A stretch of DNA of 64,000 nucleotides, from contig OX336343.1 in the NCBI GenBank assembly GCA_946902875.1, forward strand, positions 15,051,596 through 15,115,595, given 5' to 3'. Shown piece after piece: positions 57,480 through 64,000 of the stretch. The position numbers and the translations under genes are program-made. Under the pieces are notes generated by a model, which ran no database searches, was not told the origin of the DNA, and worked only from the letters and a program-made list of their open reading frames with translations. Origin of the DNA: Nematopogon swammerdamellus (lineage: Eukaryota > Arthropoda > Insecta > Lepidoptera > Adelidae). How positions within the stretch are numbered: the first letter of the stretch is position 1; every line of letters begins with the position of its first letter.

Positions 57480-57850
57480 TGTTCTTAGAGCACTTGCGGC
57501 ATTACCCCGCTGGATGGCAAGGCTTACCCTTTGAATGAAGTACATAAGCCCTTGATGGCGGGACACCAGTTGCGTCAACCAGCAGAGGCCCAAGCCTCTT
57601 TTGGCTTCACTGCTCACGGACCGAGGGTTTCAACCGCAAACGCAACAAATTCGAAATCTTGAATTATATTTCTATATTTGTTGCGTTTGAGGCTCTCCGC
57701 CCCAGCCTCGGCCGCGCCAGCCGCTCTTGAAGATGTCCTAACATGACTTGGAGCCAATGTGAAAATAGTCCATGGCACTAACGTGATAGCATCGGGCCTC
57801 TTGCCATCCAGCCGGGAATAACCGCAAGGTTCTAGGATGCACGGTATATT
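57480..57850. other. Spacer between the hairpin arrays with nested inverted repeats
   Basis: CCGCTGGATGGCAAG (57508) pairs with CTTGCCATCCAGC (57801). Inside this, CGCAAACGCAACAAAT (57637) pairs with ATTTGTTGCGTTTG (57676). The GC content is higher than in the flanks, and no open frame of note is present. Origin unknown; it may be an older insertion that separates once-continuous arrays. Confidence 0.5.
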
Positions 57851-57944
57851 TGCCGTCAGAAGCGTGGACTTTATAATAAAATTTAAATTAAATTAACTCA
57901 ATCTTAATATTAATTAACTTTATTCGAGATGGTTTAGCTTCTTC

Positions 57945-58595
57945 CTGAACGCAGCTCGGCCTTCGGCCTCGCCCTTAGTTACTTGCTTTCTTCGAGATGG
58001 TTTATCATTTGTCAGAACGTAGCTCGGCCTTCGGCCTCGCCTTAGTTACTTACTTTCTTCAAAAATTTTTACCTTTTTCCTGAACGCAGCTCGGCCTACG
58101 GCCTCGCCCTTAGTTACTTGCTTTCTTCGAGATGGTTTATGGTCTTCCCGAATAGAGCACGGCCTTCGTCCTCGCCCTTAGTTACTTACTTTCTTCAAGA
58201 TGGTTTAGCTTCTTCCTGAACGCAGCTCGGCCTTCGGCCTCGCCCTTAGTTACTTGCTTTCTTCGAGATGGTTTATGGTCTTCCCGAATAGAGCACGGCC
58301 TTCGGCCTCGCCTTAGTTACTTACTTTCTTCAAGATGGTAAGCTTCTTCCTGAACGCAGCTCGGCCTTTGGCCTCGCCCTTAGTTACTTGCTTTCTTCGA
58401 GATGGTTTTTCAATTATCCGAACGTAGCTCGGCCTTCGGACTCGCATTAGTTACTTACTTTCTTCAATATGGTTTAGCTTTTTCCTGAACGCAGCTCGGC
58501 CTGCGGCCTCGCCCATAGTTACTTTCATCGAGAAAGAATATCGTTTACGTGAGCGCAGATCCGCCTTCGGGCCCGCCTTTAGTTACTTACTTTCT
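57945..58595 (-). repeat. Hairpin-unit array, 10 copies (~67 bp period), opposite orientation
   Basis: Units carry CGCAGCTCGGCCTTCGGCCT, CGCCCTTAGTTACTT, TTTCTTCGAGATGG and TTTATGGTCTTCC-type spacers. They start near 57952, 58021, 58087, 58155, 58223, 58291, 58357, 58425, 58492 and 58552. Alternating spacer types (GCTTCTTCCTGAACG against GGTCTTCCCGAATAG) hint at two-unit higher-order duplication. Confidence 0.85.
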
Positions 58596-58739
58596 TTTTT
58601 TGAAATACGAATTTCACGCGAGCGAAGCCGTTATTGCACCAATGACAGCGACATAACTTCGACTTTCAATTATTTTTTTTATTTATCAAACAATTTGTCA
58701 CTGGCCAGCTCACGTCGAGATGACAGTTCTCCGTTGTCA

Positions 58740-59395
58740 ACATGACATTTAAAATTGTTTTTTACCATTACTTTGGATTACGTGATTTTTAATATATTTT
58801 TTAATTATTATTTAATCCGGGATATACAATTTCACTATAAAAAGTTTCGTCAAATTCCGTTCAGTGGTTTTTGCGAGATGCGCGTACAAATAGACATTTT
58901 TGCATTTACGATTTTATTATATGTATAGAAAGAATAAAGAATAGATATGCATAGACTATTGTGTTCAAGTTATAAAAAAGAAGAACTTGTCATTTTCGTT
59001 GTATCTACTTATTTTTAAATTTCGAATGAATATTTTATTCAAATTGTATTTGCTGCCAGTTCTCAAGATATAATTATGCACTTTGGACTACGTGATTTTA
59101 AACGCGCAATAATGTTTTTATTATTGTTTATTTTTTTTTATTTTTGTTATTTTTTTTTACGTATTATGTTAACCCGACATATAAACTGCCACTATACAAA
59201 GTTTCGTCTAATTCCGTTCGGTGGTTTTTGCGTGATGCGCGTACAGACAAACAAACAAACAAACAAAAATTTTAAAAACTGTTCTAAAATGTTCAGTATC
59301 TCAGTTTAAGCCACCCTGGTTAGTTTTTTTCCGAATATATTCAATGTACAGACTTTCTTACCTTTACGATTTTATTATATGTATAGATTATTTTT
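58740..59395 (+). repeat. Two successive LINE-tail-like repeats
   Basis: TTTCGTCAAATTCCGTTCAG, GTGGTTTTTGCGAGATGCGC and GATTTTATTATATGTATAGA occur at 58847-58928 and again at 59206-59388 with an (ACAA)n stretch. Such endings are typical of lepidopteran LINE tails. Confidence 0.55.
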
Positions 59396-60519
59396 CATAT
59401 CTTAAACCACAAAAAATCTAGGTACTATAGTACCGACTATGTATACATATTATGCTATATACCTATTATGTATAAAGATATAGTGCATGATGTATAAAAT
59501 AATTTCTACTGTGAGATCTTAATAAACGAATATCAAAGTAAATTAGAATTAAAGGTGACTCGTTAATATATATATTTTAAAATACTCGACCCCCAATAAG
59601 TTATTTTATTAGACGTATGTAATAGTGCTCATTGTGATGTTGTTATAAGAACAGTATAACACCATAAATAATACAATACTGTGATAGTGATGTTATGTGT
59701 CACCAAAACAAAGAGTGGCCGTTTTGAGCGTCAGGCGCGGCTAGGCGCGATCGTAAACAAACATAAAAAGTATATAAGATATGGCTGCATATGGCTACCA
59801 TTTTCATACTGGCTAAAGTCCAATAGCTAATCTATAACGCAGCAATAATCATTTGTTGGACCGTTTTGGACTTTTTACTTTCTTGATGTTTAAATATTTC
59901 ACTTCGGATTATTTGATCGATTCTCTAAAACCAGTCTATAAAAATTACGTTATTTAGTAAAATGGCCATATGCTTACATTTATATATTCTGTGATATACC
60001 ATTTGAACCCATTATTACCCAAAAGTTATAAATATTAAATAAGAAAGGCGACAGGAAATAATACATTTCACCGTATTTAATGCAATACATTGAAATTTCC
60101 TGGCAGAGTTCTTTTCCGGATTAAATTAAAAAATGTTAGAGTATGGTGAAAAAAATAAAAGCTATTCTTTGTTATAGCTAGGATCCTGTAGAATGGGCGA
60201 TAGTAATTTTTTTTTGGATTCTGGGACATGTGAGAAAATGTCAAACGTCCGGACTTTTCTTCGGGACGCTGCACTGTGCGGCGTGACCCCGCGGCCCCAG
60301 CCAACAGAAAAATACAAATCCTTCATAGGAGGCCACACGATCCACCCGTGAGCCTTTTGCTATATCTCGAAAATTAGACGGTAAAAGTCGCAAATTTTTA
60401 TTTTCCTTACAAATTACCGCATTTTATAAACTTTGTGATGAAAATCTCAAGTTGATGAAAATTACGGATATAATGAGTTTGGCTTGGCCCGAACGGAAAA
60501 GTACGCTAGGCCCACCGGT
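59396..60519. other. No gene recognised
   Basis: AT-rich. It may be the interior of the candidate piggyBac-type element. Palindromic CACCCGTGAG and CACCGGTGGG motifs appear near its right end. Confidence 0.4.
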
Positions 60520-60859
60520 GGGTCGTATGGCGTTCAACGTGTTAATTGTGGGCTGATTTTGAAAATTCTTTTTTTGTTTGGTAGGTCATACTTCAGAGGT
60601 GCTCCCATTGAAATTTTATTGAAATTGATTGAGCGGTTTATGAAAAAGCAACAAAATACTATTGGTGTGTGGTTACCTTCAGCAAAACTTTTGTGATGTG
60701 GACTTTTTCAGCAATTTGCAGTTTGACACATGGCGAATAATTCTGTACCACTTCAACCGATTTCGATTATTCGATTTCGATTATTGTTTTTTATGTAATA
60801 TTGTTTTAAAAATATAAAACCGACTTAAAAAAAAATAAACTAGAACTAAAAAGTATTAA

Positions 60860-60990
60860 ATATAATACCAAATATATATAATATAACCTATAACCTAATA
60901 TAGTATATAATATAATAGTAATTAATATAATATAATAGTAGTAATATAATATACCTATATAAATATATAACCTAATATTTTGAAATTTTC
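60860..60990. repeat. AT-only simple repeat (TATAATATAAC-like)
   Basis: Degenerate repeats of ATATAATATAAC and AATATAATAGTA. Confidence 0.7.
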
Positions 60991-61399
60991 TCTGTCATTG
61001 TATTGAAATACATGAATCGATATTGTCATTCATATTCGGACCCTTGTTTCATGAATATTCTAAATTTGAAATCTTTTCCGACCGGCCAGATGCGCTTAAT
61101 ATATTATAATACGAGTACGAGTACCATCGAGCTGGTCTGATGACGGAGACGGAAGGTGGCCATAGGAACTCCTAAACTACACATGATAAACCCATCGTGT
61201 TTGGGCTCGTTGAATTTGTCTTCACGAGCAATTTACTTTAGACCTAGGAGATTCTCAATTCGACGGTATGTTTTCTTTTTTTGGATGTTTGTTACGCGAT
61301 TACTCCGTCAATTATTGTGGGCCAAAGACATTAAACCCACCCTTTGTGGGCCGATTTTGAAAATTCTTTTTTTTTTTTTTTGAAAGGGGATAACCATGA

Positions 61400-61500
61400 G
61401 GTGGTTCCATTTTAATTTGGTCGAGATCAGATTGGAAAGCGAGGCGGAATCGCGAGGCCGAAGGTCGAGCGATTCCGCCGAGTACATTAATAGCAAAAAA
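61400..61500. repeat. Short palindrome with GGCCGAAGG core
   Basis: GGCGGAATCGCGAGGCCGA, AGGTCGAGCGATTCCGCC forms a ~18-bp-arm hairpin at 61443-61480. The core resembles the 57-kb array unit. Confidence 0.45.
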
Positions 61501-61546
61501 TTCCAAAAAAAAACTGTGAAATAAAAAACTATTTAAAAAAATATAT

Positions 61547-61752
61547 AAAAACCGCCTTCAAAAATGTATGAAATAAAAAAAATCGAACCCTAGAGTTGAA
61601 GGCGGTGCTAAAGCAAGCAAAAATGATACATGAAAGAAAACATGAGTGGATGATATCCTTTGTGATTTGTGTTTTGTGTAGCCTTCTTTAGCACCGCCTT
61701 CAACTCTAGGGTTCGATTTTTTTTATTTCATACATTTTTTAAGGCAGTTTTC
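61547..61752. repeat. Foldback with ~65-bp arms
   Basis: The left arm (61547-61613; CCGCCTTCAAAAATGTATGA ... TCGAACCCTAGAGTTGAAGG, CGGTGCTAAAG) is repeated inverted at 61686-61752 around a 72-bp loop. It is nearly perfect, suggesting recent origin or gene conversion. Confidence 0.8.
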
Positions 61753-62441
61753 ATATTTTTTTTTTTTACCTACAATGCTGACATTATTAGAATGAAGAGT
61801 GACGAGTATTTGTTTAACTGTTCAACTTCCTCTGAGTATTCAACTAAATAAATACGTTCTATCCAGGATCTATCTATTAAAAGCGCACAAACAGGAAATT
61901 ACAATCATAATAATATTTTGTTCCGTATACCAAATTATTTTCAAAACATTTTTTTATTTTATTTAATTTGATAAGAAGTGTTAGTTTAATTGTAAATTGT
62001 CATAATTTTATTATTCAAATATAATTAAAAATTTTGGAATTTACATAAATAATGTTCTTTATAAACAAAGAGATTGAGGGGGTTTAATGTCTTTGTTTAT
62101 AAATATAAATGAAAGCGCCATCTTTTGTCTAGTAGCAGTAATTCTACAGCCTAGTGACAATTAAAGGTACCTAGATACTGTTGTATTTCAACTAGATAGC
62201 GCCCTTAGTATAGAAGTATTAACAAACATTAACGCCACCTGTTTGTTTTACGACAACATCAAGAAAAATTATTAACGCCCTCTGTTGGTTTTACGATTTA
62301 CAACGTTACCAAATTTTTTATATGGAGTGGTCTATCTGTCCCGACAGGGTTATAAAATCAATGACATGATATATGTTTTAGAAAAGTCACTTAAACCCAT
62401 TATCTACATAAATGGGGCAACCTAAATTTCGTCAGCAAATA

Positions 62442-62447
62442 TTTATT
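62442..62447 (-). terminator. Candidate poly(A) signal for the capsid-like gene
   Basis: AATAAA on the minus strand lies about 100 bp after the stop at 62548. Around it a ~30-bp motif (TACATAA...TGG.GGCAACCTA) occurs twice, at 62403-62432 and 62530-62558, so the 3' region contains a small direct repeat. Confidence 0.4.
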
Positions 62448-62547
62448 TTTTGTTTCACACACTACAAGAATCACTTAGTACAACTAAATCTTAATGCTAA
62501 AATATTTCGAAAAAAGTGCCACATCTATTTACATAAGTGGAGGCAAC

Positions 62548-63774
62548 CTACATTAATTTGCGCACTGTACCGCTGATGGGTGTGTACTGAACTATGCGAT
62601 CGTGTATAATAAGACAGTAGGCCGACGTTTGCGGTGGAAAAGGAGCATGTGATTCAAACTCTAATTTGATGTCCACTGGACCAGCTTTAACGCTATCATT
62701 CTGTTTAGAGCAATCTATGGCAATCAGAGGGGCGCTCTGTTCAAATTGCTTCTTTGTGATCAGAGGCTCCATTGCCTCTTTCTGATAGTATGATCGTTAA
62801 AAGCTGCAGAACAAATCGTACAGCACGGCAAATTGATTGCGACTGAAGTCAATATGCAGATTGACGTACGGGTAACATTGTGAATTCAGATAGAGTTTAA
62901 TATCACTCAGTTTGCAATGATCGAAGCAGCTGGCGTCTTGCGTCGCAGCATTTTTACGTTTCGTCTGAAAGGCCACGACGACGTAGCGCGGTTTCTCGAG
63001 TTGCGTTGCAGTCTTCACGGCCCACACATGTTTCGTGCTCATCGGTAGTGATGGATATTCGTAGAGGTCCCAAGAGCGAAAACTCATCGAAATCTCCGGA
63101 TCTCGAGAGATGTAATTGAGTAGTTGAATTTTCTCCTTATCCGCAACTTTCACATAGGGGAGCAGCCATTCAATCTTGTGGATTGTAATTTTAAAGTCCC
63201 CATCGGCCGCTGAGATGACAGCGTTGGCGTCGTTATTGACTCGCGTCAAAATCAACTCGTGTTTGGCGTTCACCACGATTCGGTGATAGTCTTCAGCGAA
63301 GCCGAGAAGTAATTTCAGTGGAATGGCTACATCAAAGTATCCCTCGGAGTTGGTCAATTTGTCATCATCACCCTCCAACCAGCCGACATTAGTGTTGATC
63401 TGGTCTGAAGTCAGGGAGACATAGCCCTTCATGAGGGTTGTGAGGCCGACATTTTTGTTTCGATCAATCTCCACAGCATTTATCTCATAGCGAATCTGCT
63501 CAAAGAGGTGGCACACGCCCATATTGGCGAAACTCGTCGTCGTTGCTGCTGCGGTGCTGCCATCTGCTGCTGTTAATCGTCCTCGCACGTGCAGTACGCT
63601 ATGGCTCGGCAGAATGTACAGATCTTGGTTCTGTACTGCAATGCGGACTTCATCGTTGTTGTGGTAGGTCGATGACGCATACGGTTGGTGTGCATGAATC
63701 TCATAGTGCGCGATGGACTCGTCAAACAGCACTCCACGTTTAATGGCTAACATTTCCGCCATCTTGGACGCCAA
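62548..63774 (-). pseudogene. Virus-like structural (capsid-like) protein gene with one in-frame stop
   Basis: A minus-strand frame of about 408 codons begins at ATG 63774 and is interrupted once, by TAA at 62797-62799. The same frame then runs on through RSYY to its natural stop at 62548. Motifs include AHYEIHAHQPYAS (22-34), IRYEINAVEIDRNKN (94-108), IPLKLLLGFAEDY (151-163), SFRSWDLYEYPSLP (231-244) and TQLEKPRYVVVAFQ (257-270); after the stop come PLIAIDCSKQN and TSAYCLIIHDRIVQY. I recall this as a family of ~400-residue, often multicopy uncharacterised proteins in insect and other invertebrate genomes. I suspect a double-jelly-roll capsid protein of an endogenous small DNA virus or Polinton-like element; that is inference. 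Otherwise the gene is intronless and unshifted, so decay is slight. A second ORF ends just upstream and a poly(A) signal lies downstream. Confidence 0.65.
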
Positions 63775-63814
63775 TGTAGTCTAATGAAGCAGGTGGAGCA
63801 GCAGATGACTCTTC

Positions 63815-64000
63815 TTACTCTCGCCCACGACGACGACGAAGACGGAGTCCCAGACTCTTCAGAAATTGAATATTCTGACGTGTTAGGCTCCCGCCTACTG
63901 GATGTGTTCGCTCCTTGCGAGGTGTACGAAGACTGATGGCTTTCGGGCATGTTGGTGTACTATTATAGATTTGCGTCCGCCTCGGGTTGTGCACGATACC
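63815..64000 (-). CDS. C-terminal part of a small basic ORF upstream of the capsid-like gene (cut by window edge)
   Basis: A minus-strand frame is open from the window edge (64000) for 61 codons to TAA at 63815-63817, 40 bp before the capsid-like ATG. It reads GIVHNPRRTQIYNST... and ends with SLTRQNIQFLKSLGL and an Arg-rich tail (RLRRRRGRE). I have an uncertain memory of an LT..N..FL.SLG ending in ORFs beside relatives of the neighbouring gene. The Arg-rich tail would suit a nucleic-acid-binding or core protein, but that is speculation. Same strand and tight spacing suggest one transcription unit. A different overlapping frame (63747-63950) is Ser-rich and looks like its shadow. Confidence 0.45.
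   Translation of the reverse strand, partial: GIVHNPRRTQIYNSTPTCPKAISLRTPRKERTHPVGGSLTRQNIQFLKSLGLRLRRRRGRE

Larger units (their letters stand above)
57007..58630. mobile_element. Element with inverted ends and two opposed hairpin-unit arrays
   Basis: The left end reads GTTGCCCGCGGCTTCGCTCG and GTGAAATTCGTATT. The right end is its reverse complement (AATACGAATTTCACGCGAGC, GAAGCCG). Inside are four direct units (57065-57320) and ten units in the opposite orientation (57945-58590), separated by ~620 bp of unrelated sequence with its own inverted repeats. AT-rich LINE-tail-like sequence follows to 59395. Confidence 0.55.
54958..60544. mobile_element. Possible piggyBac-type element ends (TTA[A/C] + inverted termini) enclosing the remnant
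   Basis: At 54961 the sequence begins CACGTTCAACGCCA, preceded by TTA. At 60541 a TTAA is preceded, on the opposite strand, by CACGTTGAACGCCA. The ends match at 13 of 14 bases and both are followed by subterminal CACCGGTG palindromes (54.99-55.08 kb and about 60.51 kb). piggyBac elements insert at TTAA and have short inverted termini. The enclosed transposase remnant has its 3' end toward 54.96 kb. The 5.6-kb span would be inflated by nested insertions. A competing left end is TTAACCCTTTGG at 55470. Confidence 0.4.
61323..62101. mobile_element. Possible larger relative of the CAAAGACATTAAACCC element
   Basis: CAAAGACATTAAACCCACCC at 61323 faces GAGGGGGTTTAATGTCTTTG at 62076-62095, which is itself flanked by a TATAAACAAAG/CTTTGTTTATA hairpin. 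The interval contains the foldback at 61547-61752. It could be one element or two elements with the same termini. Confidence 0.4.

Noticed and set aside
58601..59310. Hydrophobic 77-codon frame (59076-59309)
   Set aside because: Lies in a LINE-tail-like repeat; the hydrophobicity comes from T-rich sequence.

Overview
The window is nuclear DNA from an insect, most likely a moth or butterfly. It is AT-rich and intron-dominated, and it is full of repeat families typical of Lepidoptera. These include repeats with a GCCCGCGGCTTCGCTCGCG head, repeats ending in GGTTCCGTACGG, and tRNA- and 5S-derived SINEs. No bacterial, organellar or CRISPR features are seen.

Host gene: three exons of one plus-strand gene can be joined by frame and splice phase. 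They are a signal-peptide exon (23385-23439, phase-1 donor), an exon with the first half of an Ig domain (32636-32805, phase 0), and an exon with the second half (48222-48408, phase 1). The protein reads as a Beaten-path (beat) family secreted or surface Ig protein, a family that in flies acts in axon guidance and cell recognition together with Side proteins. Its later exons are not found before 64000. A CpG-dense block at 20.55-20.78 kb may be an upstream promoter or non-coding exon. The introns are 9.2 and 15.4 kb and consist largely of dead transposons. One of these is a 5'-truncated non-LTR retrotransposon with an 872-codon open ORF and a poly(A) tail (37944-40647).

Right third (49-64 kb): this is an accessory, mobile region. 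It holds an intronless, RING-less single-BIR (IAP-like) ORF at 51162-51695, directly downstream of a duplicated ~230-bp promoter-like unit. It also holds a piggyBac transposase remnant that has lost its catalytic core (55506-55903), lying between TTAA-type termini at 54.96 and 60.54 kb. Two opposed arrays of a ~67-bp GC-rich palindromic unit span 57.05-58.6 kb. Several hairpin elements are present. At the window edge are a broken ~400-codon gene that I suspect encodes a viral capsid-like protein (62548-63774, minus) and the end of a second ORF just upstream of it (63815-64000). This edge looks like an endogenous viral or virus-like element that continues beyond 64000.

Left part (1-23 kb): I find no host exon here. 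It consists of SINE copies, non-LTR 3'-end fragments, MITEs and simple sequence. Features that recur across the window are a set of SINEs with different heads (5S-rRNA-like, tRNA-like, other) on what seems to be one shared tail, and several nested insertions whose order can be read from the sequence. Family assignments rest on motif recognition from memory; no database search was possible.
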